The notes under the pieces were generated by a model that made no database searches, was not told the origin of the DNA, and saw only the letters and a program-made list of their open reading frames with translations. Positions 43,837 through 51,716 of a DNA stretch of 64,000 nucleotides are shown piece after piece; position 1 is the first letter of the stretch, and each line of letters opens with the position of its first letter. Position numbers and translations under genes: made by a program. Source of the DNA: Mesorhizobium ciceri biovar biserrulae WSM1271 (GTDB lineage: Bacteria; Pseudomonadota; Alphaproteobacteria; Rhizobiales; Rhizobiaceae). The stretch is from NCBI RefSeq assembly GCF_000185905.1, contig NC_014923.1, forward strand, positions 2,813,501 to 2,877,500, in the 5' to 3' direction.

Positions 43837-44152
43837 AGTTCGCCCATCGATTAGCTGCCGTTGGCACAAAGCATATAGCGATTCTATGCCCTGCGGCGCG
43901 AGGACCAGGATCTTGTCGCCATGCGAGACACTGTCGATCGAGCGGTCGCCTTGACATCGCCGCGCTTCCTGTTCCAACTTGGCGCCATGTTCGTTTTCGC
44001 GCCTGCCAACACCAAGCGACGTCGCCCCTGCACAGTGCGGAGCGGCAAGCTGACTGCGCGACGACAAAGACCGGCAGGATAGACCCGGTTCTTTCGTTTC
44101 CAGCCCCGCCCGCGAAACCGCCGGCGGGATTTTTCATGTCTGGAGCAGTTTG
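43837..44152. other. intergenic region between CDF-like and GNAT genes
   Basis: No gene is evident in these 316 bases. The right end carries a GC hairpin, CCCGCC-N12-GGCGGG followed by ATTTTT (44107-44135), which looks like a terminator or attenuator just ahead of the GNAT start. Nothing else is clear. Confidence 0.55.
44107..44135 (+). terminator. intrinsic-terminator-like hairpin before GNAT gene
   Basis: CCCGCC (44107-44112) can pair with GGCGGG, followed by ATTTTT. It is 15-20 bases upstream of the GNAT start codon, so it could attenuate transcription into that gene. No upstream + strand gene in the region ends here. Confidence 0.5.
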
Positions 44153-44632
44153 ATGACAAACAATTCTTCCATCCGGCTTCGGCCGGCCGCGCCCGCTGAC
44201 GCCGCCGCGATCCGGGATATCGTGCGCGCCGCCTATGCCAAATGGGTAGCGGTGATCGGCCGCGAGCCTCTGCCGATGCGCGCCGACTACGAGAAGGCTG
44301 TTGCCGAGCATCCGTTCGATCTCGCCGTCGAGGATGATCGGATCGTGGGACTGATTGAAACCATGCTGGCCGAGGATCACCTGTGGATCGAGAATGTCTG
44401 TGTCGCACCGGATGCGCAGGGCAGGGGGATTGGCCGGCTGTTGCTGGAGTGGGCCGAGCGCAAGGCGATCGAGTCGGGCCGCGACGAGCTTCGCCTGCTG
44501 ACCAATGGCGCGTTCGAGGCGAACGTATCGCTCTACAAGAGGCAGGGCTATATCGTGGATCGGGACGAGCCGTTCATGGGCGGCATGACGGTCTATATGA
44601 GCAAGAGGCTAGCGGGATCACCGGCGATCTGA
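44153..44632 (+). CDS. GNAT family N-acetyltransferase
   Basis: This is a 159-residue acetyl-CoA-dependent transferase. The binding motif A is NVCVAPDAQGRGIGRLLLEW (about residues 81-100), with the Q-G-x-G pattern. ALYKRQGY-like (VSLYKRQGYIVDRDEPF) is motif B. The ATG at 44153 follows ggagcag; a TTG three bases upstream is an alternative. The substrate is unknown. Confidence 0.9.
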   Translation: MTNNSSIRLRPAAPADAAAIRDIVRAAYAKWVAVIGREPLPMRADYEKAVAEHPFDLAVEDDRIVGLIETMLAEDHLWIENVCVAPDAQGRGIGRLLLEWAERKAIESGRDELRLLTNGAFEANVSLYKRQGYIVDRDEPFMGGMTVYMSKRLAGSPAI

Positions 44633-44647
44633 GGAAGGATTTCGATA

Positions 44648-45031
44648 ATGGCTGCCAAGGTCAGGCTTAAGCAACTCCCGGGGTCTTACGCGGTTTCCCG
44701 GCTGGCGGCGGGCGAAACCATTCCCGGTTGGGCGGACGGACCAGGCTTCGTCAGCATCACAAGGACCGACGACGAGCTTTCGATCGTTTGCCTGCAGGAC
44801 CGCGTGCCGCATGCCGTCAAGCAGGATATCGACTGGGTGGCCCTCAAGCTCCTGGGCCCGTTCGCCTTCGACGAAACCGGTATCGTGCTGTCGGTCATCA
44901 GGCCGTTGTCGGAAAACGGGTTGGGCATCTTCGTGGTGTCCACTTTCGATGGCGACCATCTCCTGGTGAAAGCCACGGATCAGGCCGCGGCGAGGCGGTT
45001 TCTGGTCGAGGCCGGGCATACCTTGCTGTAG
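44648..45031 (+). CDS. ACT domain-containing protein
   Basis: This is a 127-residue protein with two ACT-like halves, as in the CASTOR-type ACT family. Segments: GWADGPGFVSITRTDDELSI and VPHAVKQDIDWVALKLLGPF, then GIVLSVIRPLSENGLGIFVV and FDGDHLLVKATD. Such proteins bind amino acids. It follows the GNAT gene by 15 bases, so they are probably co-expressed. Confidence 0.85.
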   Translation: MAAKVRLKQLPGSYAVSRLAAGETIPGWADGPGFVSITRTDDELSIVCLQDRVPHAVKQDIDWVALKLLGPFAFDETGIVLSVIRPLSENGLGIFVVSTFDGDHLLVKATDQAAARRFLVEAGHTLL

Positions 45032-45113
45032 TCCATCCTCACCAAGCCGGTTGCTGCCCAACCGCTCTGGCTCAATCACTGCCGCACTGGCTCAACCACT
45101 TCGGGGGTTGTGT

Positions 45114-45142
45114 TTGACAGCGGCGTTTGTGCATCGTTATCT
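45114..45142 (+). promoter_or_regulatory. sigma-70-type promoter of aldehyde dehydrogenase
   Basis: TTGACA (45114-45119) and TTATCT (45137-45142) are separated by 17 bases, a near-perfect housekeeping promoter. It lies about 50 bases before the start at 45192. Confidence 0.65.
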
Positions 45143-45191
45143 CCAGCCAGATATGACGGCCCGGCGCGACCATGCGGCCAAGGAGAAAACC

Positions 45192-46625
45192 ATGTCACAC
45201 AATCTGCAGTTCTACATCGATGGCGCGTGGGTCGATCCTGTTGTGCCCAACACATTGGACGTCATCGATCCCTCGAATGAGGACGCTTTTGCGCAGATTT
45301 CGCTCGGCTCAAAGGCCGATGTCGACAAGGCGGTGGCTGCCGCCAAGCGCGCCTTCAACAGCTTTGGTTTCACCGAAGTTAGCGAGCGGCTCGACCTGTT
45401 GAATCGCATCATCGCGGTCTACAAGAAGCGCAGTGGCGATCTTGCGGTTGCCGTGTCGCGCGAGATGGGCGCGCCGCGCCAGATGGCGTTGGACAGCCAG
45501 GTCGGCATTGGGCTGGCGCATCTGACCAAAATGGCCGAGACGCTGAAGGCTTTCGAATTCCGCCACGTGAAGGGCAATCATCTCGTGGTCAAGGAGCCGA
45601 TCGGTGTCGTCGGGCTGATCACGCCGTGGAACTGGCCGCTCAACCAGATCACCTGCAAGGTGGGTTCGGCGCTCGCCGCCGGCTGCACCATGGTGCTCAA
45701 GCCATCCGAGATCGCGCCGCTCGACGCCATCATCTTCGCCGAGATCCTCGACGAGGCCGGCGTGCCGAAGGGCGTCTTCAACCTCGTCAATGGCGACGGA
45801 CCGGGCGTCGGCCAGGCGTTGTCCAGCCATCCTGACATCGACATGATGTCGTTCACCGGTTCGACCCGCGCCGGCATCCTGGTGGCCAAGGCCGCCGCCG
45901 ACACGGTCAAGCGCGTGCATCAGGAGCTTGGTGGCAAGTCGGCCAACATTCTGTTCCCCGACGTCGACCTCGCAAGCGCGGTCAGCAAGGGCGTGGCCGG
46001 TTGCTTCAGCAACAGCGGCCAGTCCTGCAACGCGCCAACGCGCATGTTCGTGCCGCGCGAGCGCCATGACGAGGCGGCCGGCTATGCCAAGGTTGCGGCG
46101 GAAAAATTCACCGTCGGTCCGGCCGATGCTGCCGGCACCAAGCTCGGCCCGGTCGTCAGCCAAGTTCAGTTCGACAAGATCCAGGACCTGATCCAGGCCG
46201 GCATCGACGAGGGTGCGACGTTGGTCGCCGGCGGCCCCGGCCGTCCGGCCGAACTCAACCGCGGCTACTATGTCAGGCCGACAGTGTTCGCCGACGTTAC
46301 CCACGACATGCGCATCGCGCGCGAGGAGATCTTTGGGCCGGTACTGGCGATCATGCCCTATGACAGCGTCGACGAGGTGGTCGAGACCGCCAACAACACC
46401 GTCTATGGCCTCGCCTCCTACATCCAGGCCAAGGACATGAAGAAGGCGCGCGAAGTCGCGACGCGCATGCGCACCGGCAATGTCTACATCAACTATCCCC
46501 AGTGGGACGCCGGCCTGCCGTTCGGCGGCTACAAGCAGTCGGGCAATGGCCGCGAATATGCCGAATACGGACTTGAGGATTTCCTCGAGATCAAGGGCAT
46601 CGCGGGATATGAGGCGGCGGAGTAG
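45192..46625 (+). CDS. aldehyde dehydrogenase family protein
   Basis: This is a 477-residue NAD(P)-dependent aldehyde dehydrogenase. The N-terminal region has FYIDGAWVDPVVPNTLDVID. The cofactor region is TPWNWPLNQITCKVGSALAA, the general-base Glu is in HQELGGKSANILFPDVD, and the catalytic Cys is in FSNSGQSCNAPTRMFV. The ATG at 45192 follows AAGGAG. The product is probably soluble; the substrate is unknown. Confidence 0.93.
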   Translation: MSHNLQFYIDGAWVDPVVPNTLDVIDPSNEDAFAQISLGSKADVDKAVAAAKRAFNSFGFTEVSERLDLLNRIIAVYKKRSGDLAVAVSREMGAPRQMALDSQVGIGLAHLTKMAETLKAFEFRHVKGNHLVVKEPIGVVGLITPWNWPLNQITCKVGSALAAGCTMVLKPSEIAPLDAIIFAEILDEAGVPKGVFNLVNGDGPGVGQALSSHPDIDMMSFTGSTRAGILVAKAAADTVKRVHQELGGKSANILFPDVDLASAVSKGVAGCFSNSGQSCNAPTRMFVPRERHDEAAGYAKVAAEKFTVGPADAAGTKLGPVVSQVQFDKIQDLIQAGIDEGATLVAGGPGRPAELNRGYYVRPTVFADVTHDMRIAREEIFGPVLAIMPYDSVDEVVETANNTVYGLASYIQAKDMKKAREVATRMRTGNVYINYPQWDAGLPFGGYKQSGNGREYAEYGLEDFLEIKGIAGYEAAE

Positions 46626-46647
46626 GCACCGTACAGTGTGATGCAAT

Positions 46648-46682
46648 AAAGGGCGCGGCCTGCGGTGTGGGCCGCGCCCTTT
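46648..46682 (+). terminator. rho-independent terminator after aldehyde dehydrogenase
   Basis: A 13-bp stem AAAGGGCGCGGCC / GGCCGCGCCCTTT with a 9-base loop, followed by T-rich DNA, lies 23 bases after the stop. Confidence 0.85.
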
Positions 46683-46717
46683 CATTTTGCAGCCAAGCCT
46701 TGCCATCTCCCGCATTC

Positions 46718-46761
46718 TTGCCAATTGGCAAATACATGCTATATATCTGCCAATCAGCAAG
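46718..46761. promoter_or_regulatory. RES-Xre promoter with antitoxin operators
   Basis: TTGCCAATTGGCAA (46718-46731) is a perfect palindrome. A related, imperfect copy, ctgccaatcagcaa, lies near 46747-46760, on the far side of ATATAT (46741-46746). TTGCCA and ATATAT are 17 bases apart, so the promoter is embedded in the sites. The Xre antitoxin probably represses from here. Confidence 0.72.
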
Positions 46762-46770
46762 GTGAACGCA

Positions 46771-47193
46771 ATGCAGCTTCAGTCCATCGTCACCACGCCG
46801 GCCACGTTCGGAGCCGCTATCTCGGATGAAGAAGCGGGCGCGCTGGCGCGCACCACGGTCAATCTGTTCAAGGCCTGGAACCTCACCGACCTGGAGGCCT
46901 GCATCCTGCTTGGCGGTATGTCGGCGCGCACCTGGGCACGCTGGAAGACTGGGGCGAAGGAAGGTGGCATCGGCAGGATCGACCGCGACCTGCGCACCCG
47001 CATGGCGCACCTGATGGGCATCCATAAGGGCCTGCGTTACCTTTTCACGGAGCCGGCGCGCGGCTATGCCTGGATCCGCAAGCCCAATGCCACCTTTGGC
47101 GGCCAGTCGGCGCTCGACCTGATGCTGCGCGGCGAAATCTCCGATCTCTCGGCGATGCGCGAATGGCTCGATGCGGAGCGTGGTGCATGGTGA
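46771..47193 (+). CDS. Xre/MbcA/ParS-type antitoxin
   Basis: This is a 140-residue antitoxin with an N-terminal helix region (SDEEAGALARTTVNLFKAWN), an Xre-like HTH (LTDLEACILLGGMSARTWARW) and a C-terminal toxin-binding domain of the MbcA/ParS type (MAHLMGIHKGLRYLFTEPAR, then WIRKPNATFGGQSALDLM). The ATG at 46771 gives the standard length. It overlaps the RES toxin start. Confidence 0.9.
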   Translation: MQLQSIVTTPATFGAAISDEEAGALARTTVNLFKAWNLTDLEACILLGGMSARTWARWKTGAKEGGIGRIDRDLRTRMAHLMGIHKGLRYLFTEPARGYAWIRKPNATFGGQSALDLMLRGEISDLSAMREWLDAERGAW

Positions 47194-47885
47194 GTGGGCT
47201 TGCGGTCCGTCGCCGCGTCGACTGGCACCAGACCTTCCGCATCATCCGTTCCATCCACCCACCGATCGACCTGTTCGAAGACATTGCCGACCCGCGCGAC
47301 TGGGAGGCGCTGGCCGCCGTCGAGGCGAAGACCAACCCGCGCATAAGGTTCGAGATTGGCGATCTCGGCAAGGTTTCGGCCGCAAGGCGGGTTTCCGGCC
47401 CCGGCGCCAGCTTCGTGATGGCGCCTTTCGTGCACTGTTCGACGCTGCGGCCGGGACGCTTCTCGGATGGCAGCTACGGCATCTACTATGCCGGCGACAG
47501 CGAGGACGTCGCGCTTGCCGAGACCATCCACCACCATCAGAAATTCATGCGCGCCACAAACGAAGGGCCGGGCTGGACGGCGGATTTCCGCGTGCTGATC
47601 GGCAACGTCGACCGCGACCTCGATGACGTCAACGCCGTGCCCGGCGTGCTCGACCCGGACGACTATTCCGCCTCGCAGGAGGAAGGGCGGGCGCTGCGGG
47701 CAGCCGGCAGCGACGGGCTGGTGTGGAACAGCGTGCGCATGCCGGGCGGCGGCTGCATCGGCATCTTCTGGCCCGATGTCATTGCCATTCCAGTGCAGGG
47801 CCGCCACTACAGCTACCACTGGGACGGCGCCCGCGTCGACTTCGTGCGCCAGCACGATACGGGAAAGGTGCTGGCCGTCACGTGA
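47187..47885 (+). CDS. RES-domain toxin
   Basis: This is a 232-residue RES-domain protein. RES toxins in known systems degrade NAD+ or transfer ADP-ribose. The family triad residues Arg-Glu-Ser are visible: an Arg near RPGRFSDGSYGIYYAGDSE, Glu in VALAETIHHHQKFM and Ser in VWNSVRMPGGGCIGIF. The start at 47187 overlaps the antitoxin stop by 7 bases. The antitoxin-toxin order is usual for this class. Confidence 0.9.
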   Translation: MVSGLAVRRRVDWHQTFRIIRSIHPPIDLFEDIADPRDWEALAAVEAKTNPRIRFEIGDLGKVSAARRVSGPGASFVMAPFVHCSTLRPGRFSDGSYGIYYAGDSEDVALAETIHHHQKFMRATNEGPGWTADFRVLIGNVDRDLDDVNAVPGVLDPDDYSASQEEGRALRAAGSDGLVWNSVRMPGGGCIGIFWPDVIAIPVQGRHYSYHWDGARVDFVRQHDTGKVLAVT

Positions 47886-47928
47886 TGGTGGGCGGACCCT
47901 TTACAGATCGTGGGGGAGTCGGTATTCA

Positions 47929-47952
47929 CGAATCCATAAATCCAAGGATTCG
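47929..47952. promoter_or_regulatory. candidate ArsR operator
   Basis: CGAATCC-N10-GGATTCG is a perfect 7-bp inverted repeat just before the start of the first arsR gene. It is the likely self-regulatory site. Confidence 0.62.
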
Positions 47953-47957
47953 GATAT

Positions 47958-48290
47958 ATGAATAGGAAGGGTACTTTGAACGCGCTGGCCGCACTTGGCC
48001 AGGAGACGCGGCTGGATGTCTTCCGGCTGCTCGTGCGTGCCGGCCCGGAAGGCATTCCAGCCGGCGAGATCGCAACGAGGCTGGACACGGTCCAGAACAC
48101 CATGTCGGCGCATCTGAAGGTGCTCGCCCATGCCGGGCTGATCCGTCCCGAACGCGACGGAAGGACCGTGCGCTATGTCGCCGACATGACCGGCTTGCGC
48201 GACCTGCTGGCCTATCTGATGGAAGATTGCTGCAATGGCGCGCCGGAGCTCTGCCGCCCGGTCATCAATGCCGTGACCTGTGACTGCTGA
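47958..48290 (+). CDS. arsR: ArsR family arsenic-responsive repressor
   Basis: This is a 110-residue winged-helix repressor. HTH region: EIATRLDTVQNTMSAHLKVL. Cysteines C91, C92 and C99 (EDCCNGAPELC) have the pattern of the As(III)-binding triad seen in ArsR proteins with C-terminal cysteines, and C108 and C110 are at the very end. The usual ELCVCDL motif is absent. It heads the arsenic cluster and is 47 bases ahead of the acr3 gene. Confidence 0.92.
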   Translation: MNRKGTLNALAALGQETRLDVFRLLVRAGPEGIPAGEIATRLDTVQNTMSAHLKVLAHAGLIRPERDGRTVRYVADMTGLRDLLAYLMEDCCNGAPELCRPVINAVTCDC

Positions 48291-48337
48291 GGGGCTTGTG
48301 ACTGTCCGCCGCGCGCCGTTCGAACAAGGAAGCCATC

Positions 48338-49447
48338 ATGACCGATCATGCTCTGAACGCAGCTGAGGCGGTGCGGCCCGGCATCGGCTTCGTCGAGAAA
48401 TATCTGACGGTGTGGGTGGCACTGTGCATCGTCGCGGGCATCGCGCTTGGCCATCTGCTGCCGGGCGTGTTCGGCGCCATCGCGTTGGCCGAGATCGCCA
48501 GGGTCAACATTCCTGTCGCCGTACTGATCTGGCTGATGATCGTGCCGATGCTCTTGCGCGTCGATTTCGCCTCGCTGGCCAAGGTCGGCACCTATTGGCG
48601 CGGCATCGGCGTGACGCTGTTCATCAACTGGGCGGTGAAGCCGTTCTCGATGGCGCTGCTGGGCTGGCTGTTCATCGGCTGGTTGTTCCGGCCGTGGCTG
48701 CCCGCCGTGCAGATCGATTCCTACATTGCCGGGCTGATCATCCTTGCCGCGGCGCCCTGCACGGCGATGGTTTTCGTCTGGTCGAACCTGACGCGCGGCG
48801 AGCCGAATTTCACGCTGTCGCAGGTGGCGCTCAACGACGCTATCATGATCGTCGCCTTCGCGCCAATCGTCGGCCTGCTGCTCGGCCTGTCGGCGATCAC
48901 CGTGCCATGGGGCACGCTGATGCTGTCGGTCGCACTCTACATCGTCGCGCCGGTGATCGTCGCGCAACTGGTTCGTGGCCGGCTGCTGGCAGCGAGGGGA
49001 CAGGCCGGGCTTGAGGCCCTGCTTGCCACGCTGCAGCCCCTGTCGCTGGTTGCCTTGCTGGCGACACTGGTGCTGCTGTTCGGCTTCCAGGGCGAGCAGA
49101 TCATCGCGCAACCATTGGTGATCGTGCTGCTGGCGGTGCCGATCCTGATCCAGGTCTATTTCAATTCCGGTCTTGCCTATCTGCTCAACCGCCTCAGCGG
49201 CGAACGGCACTGCGTGGCTGGGCCATCGGCGCTGATCGGCGCGTCGAACTTCTTCGAGCTGGCGGTGGCCGCCGCGATCGCGCTGTTCGGGCTGAATTCT
49301 GGCGCGGCCCTTGCCACTGTGGTCGGGGTGCTCATCGAGGTTCCGGTCATGCTGTCGGTGGTGTGGATCGTGAACCGCAGCAAGGGCTGGTACGAGATGG
49401 GCGGCGCCGTCCGGAATACCATGTCGGCTGAGAGGACCTCGAAATGA
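48338..49447 (+). CDS. acr3: Acr3-type arsenite efflux permease
   Basis: This is a 369-residue membrane exporter of arsenite. About 10 helices are visible. The Acr3 pattern with conserved Cys is ILAAAPCTAMVFVWSNLTRG (about residues 133-152), and ASNFFELAVAAAIALFGLNS and PVMLSVVWIVNRS are typical. It belongs to the Acr3 and not the ArsB family. It lies between arsR and arsC and overlaps arsC by 4 bases. Confidence 0.94.
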   Translation: MTDHALNAAEAVRPGIGFVEKYLTVWVALCIVAGIALGHLLPGVFGAIALAEIARVNIPVAVLIWLMIVPMLLRVDFASLAKVGTYWRGIGVTLFINWAVKPFSMALLGWLFIGWLFRPWLPAVQIDSYIAGLIILAAAPCTAMVFVWSNLTRGEPNFTLSQVALNDAIMIVAFAPIVGLLLGLSAITVPWGTLMLSVALYIVAPVIVAQLVRGRLLAARGQAGLEALLATLQPLSLVALLATLVLLFGFQGEQIIAQPLVIVLLAVPILIQVYFNSGLAYLLNRLSGERHCVAGPSALIGASNFFELAVAAAIALFGLNSGAALATVVGVLIEVPVMLSVVWIVNRSKGWYEMGGAVRNTMSAERTSK

Positions 49448-49866
49448 CCATCACCATCTACCACAATCCCGATTGCGGCACGTCGCGCAACACGTTGGCC
49501 ATGATCCGCCAGTCGGGCGAGGAGCCGGAGGTGATCGAATATCTGAAGACGCCGCCATCGCGCGAAAGGTTGGTCGAACTGATCGCGGCGATGGGCATCA
49601 CACCGCGCGACCTGCTGCGCGAGAAGGGCACACCCTATGCCGAACTCGGCCTTGCCGACCCGAAATGGTCCGACCAGCAGATCCTCGATTTCATGCTGGC
49701 ACATCCGATCCTGATCAACCGGCCGATCGTGGTCAGTCCGCTCGGCGTCGTGCTGGCGCGGCCGTCGGAAAAGGTGCTGGACATCCTGCCCAACCCGGAG
49801 ATCGGCGCGTTCACCAAGGAGGATGGCGAGGTGGTCATTTACGCCTCGGGCAAGCGCGCCGGCTGA
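49444..49866 (+). CDS. arsC: arsenate reductase ArsC (glutaredoxin type)
   Basis: This is a 140-residue arsenate reductase of the E. coli R773 class. The catalytic Cys is C11 in YHNPDCGTSRNTL. The Arg of INRPIVVSPLGVVLARPSEK is the R94/R107 region. It uses glutathione and glutaredoxin. Arsenite made by it leaves by Acr3. The start overlaps the acr3 stop. Confidence 0.95.
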   Translation: MTITIYHNPDCGTSRNTLAMIRQSGEEPEVIEYLKTPPSRERLVELIAAMGITPRDLLREKGTPYAELGLADPKWSDQQILDFMLAHPILINRPIVVSPLGVVLARPSEKVLDILPNPEIGAFTKEDGEVVIYASGKRAG

Positions 49867-49878
49867 TGCTATTTCCAT

Positions 49879-49923
49879 AATTTTCGAAATTGGGTTGACG
49901 GCGCGAAAAGTGCCGCGTAGCTT
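49879..49923 (+). promoter_or_regulatory. promoter/operator of the second arsR gene
   Basis: AATTTTCGAAATT (49879-49891) is a near-perfect palindrome. TTGACG (49895-49900) and TAGCTT (49918-49923) lie 17 bases apart just after it. This gives the second arsR gene its own promoter with a candidate operator. Confidence 0.65.
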
Positions 49924-49929
49924 ATTTCC

Positions 49930-50250
49930 ATGAAACTCGAAAAAGCAGCCGCGCAGCTTGAAGCGCTCGGCAATCCGACGCGGCTTCAGCTCTATCGCAT
50001 CCTGGTGCGGGCCGGTGATGACGGGCTTGCCGTCGGCAGCGTCCAGGGCAGGCTCGACATTCCGTCCTCCACGCTGTCGCATCACCTCAAACGGCTGGTC
50101 GATACCGGGCTTGTCACGCAGGAACGGCAAGCGACGACGCTGATCTGCCGCGCCAACTATCCCGGCATGAATGCGCTGATCGGCTATCTCGCCGACGAGT
50201 GCTGCGCGGATGCTGTCTGCGCGCCCGCCGTCGGCAAAGCACTGGCCTGA
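49930..50250 (+). CDS. ArsR family transcriptional regulator (second copy)
   Basis: This is a 106-residue winged-helix protein with cysteines C91, C92 and C97 (ADECCADAVCAP), the same type of C-terminal sensor as the first ArsR but with different spacing. The HTH is SVQGRLDIPSSTLSHHLKRL. It has its own palindromic promoter and precedes the flavoprotein gene by 45 bases. Confidence 0.9.
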   Translation: MKLEKAAAQLEALGNPTRLQLYRILVRAGDDGLAVGSVQGRLDIPSSTLSHHLKRLVDTGLVTQERQATTLICRANYPGMNALIGYLADECCADAVCAPAVGKALA

Positions 50251-50294
50251 TTTTTTTGCGCTTATAATTCGAACATACCGGAAGGATCGAATCT

Positions 50295-51716
50295 ATGGAC
50301 ATGATGGCAAACCTTCCCGTCGCGGTAATTGGCGCCGGCCCGGTCGGCCTTGCCGCCGCGGCGCATCTGGTCGAGCGCGGCATCCGTCCACTCATCCTGG
50401 AGCGCGGCGAAAGTGTTGGGGCCGCACTGCTCGAATGGGGCCATGTGCGGGTGTTCTCGCCTTGGGAATACAACATCGACGCGGCGGCGCGGGCGCTGCT
50501 CGACCGCTCCGGCTGGACGGCGCCGGACAGCCAGGGCCTGCCGACCGGCGGCGAGATCGTGCGCGACTATCTGGCGCCGCTTGGCCGGCTTCCGGCGATC
50601 GCCGCCAATCTGAAGCTCGGCGCCGAGGTCACCGCGATCACCCGTCAGGGGCATGACAAGGTCGCCAATGAGGGCCGCAAGGACGCGCCCTTCGTCATCC
50701 GCTACCGCGATGGCGGCGGTGAGCACCGCTTTCTCGCACGCGCCGTCATCGACGCATCCGGAACATGGTGGCGGCCAAACCCGATCGGCATCGACGGGCT
50801 GCCGGTTGCCGGCGAAGGCAAGGCGTCGGCACGCATCGCCTATGGCATTCCCGACGTGGTCGGCAAGGCGAGAGAAGACTATGCGGGCAAGCGCATCCTG
50901 GTCATCGGCGGCGGGCACTCGGCCATCAACGTCGCGCTGGCGCTGATGGAGTTGCAGGATGGCGCGCCTGGCACCGAAATCTTCTGGGCGCTGCGGCACG
51001 CCAACATCGAGAGATTGCTCGGCGGCGGGCTGAACGACCAGTTGCCGGAACGTGGTGCGCTTGGGCTGGCCGCAAGGCAGGCGATGGCGGACGGCAGGCT
51101 GAACATGCTGACGGGCTTCGCCGTCGACCGCATCGAGACGCAAGGCGAGAAGCTTGCCGTCGACGCCCACCTCGCCGGCAAGCCGTTCAGCATGGCCGTG
51201 GACCGCATCGTCGTCACCACCGGCTTCAGGCCAGACCTGTCGTTCCTCGGCGAAATCCGCATCGCGCTCGATCCCGTCGTCGAAGCGCCGCCGGCACTGG
51301 CGCCGCTGATCGATCCGAACTTCCACTCATGCGGCACGGTTCCCGCGCATGGCATTGCGGAACTCGCGCATCCCGAACCCGGTTTCACCATCGTCGGCTC
51401 GAAATCCTACGGCCGTGCCCCGACCTTCCTGATGGCGACCGGCTACGAGCAGGTCCGCTCGGTGGTGGCCGATATTGCCGGAGACCATGCCGCGGCCCGC
51501 GAGGTGCGGCTGATGCTGCCGGAGACCGGCGTGTGCAGCGCCGTCGGTGTCGCGACGGTATCGGAAAGCGCCGGCTGCTGTGGCGGGCCTGCTCCCGCCG
51601 CTGTCGATGCCTGCTGCGTCAGGGATGCGGCCGCCAAGGCAACGGGCGCGTCGGGTTGCGGCTGCGCAACCGATGCCGAGCCGAGAAGAGCCGTATCGGC
51701 CGGCATCGATGCCTGA
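50295..51716 (+). CDS. FAD-dependent oxidoreductase with Cys-rich tail (ArsO-like)
   Basis: This is a 473-residue flavoprotein. N-terminal FAD motif: VAVIGAGPVGLAAAAHL. Central NAD(P)H motif: ILVIGGGHSAINVAL. TTGFRPDLSFLG is the usual ATG-like motif. The last about 60 residues contain seven cysteines as single C, CC, CC and CxC (VCSAV, AGCCGG, DACCV, GCGCA), a tail not found in most homologues. It resembles ArsO-type flavoproteins in arsenic operons. The tail could bind As(III), or transfer it to partners, but that is inferred. It overlaps the MFS gene by 8 bases. Confidence 0.85.
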   Translation: MDMMANLPVAVIGAGPVGLAAAAHLVERGIRPLILERGESVGAALLEWGHVRVFSPWEYNIDAAARALLDRSGWTAPDSQGLPTGGEIVRDYLAPLGRLPAIAANLKLGAEVTAITRQGHDKVANEGRKDAPFVIRYRDGGGEHRFLARAVIDASGTWWRPNPIGIDGLPVAGEGKASARIAYGIPDVVGKAREDYAGKRILVIGGGHSAINVALALMELQDGAPGTEIFWALRHANIERLLGGGLNDQLPERGALGLAARQAMADGRLNMLTGFAVDRIETQGEKLAVDAHLAGKPFSMAVDRIVVTTGFRPDLSFLGEIRIALDPVVEAPPALAPLIDPNFHSCGTVPAHGIAELAHPEPGFTIVGSKSYGRAPTFLMATGYEQVRSVVADIAGDHAAAREVRLMLPETGVCSAVGVATVSESAGCCGGPAPAAVDACCVRDAAAKATGASGCGCATDAEPRRAVSAGIDA

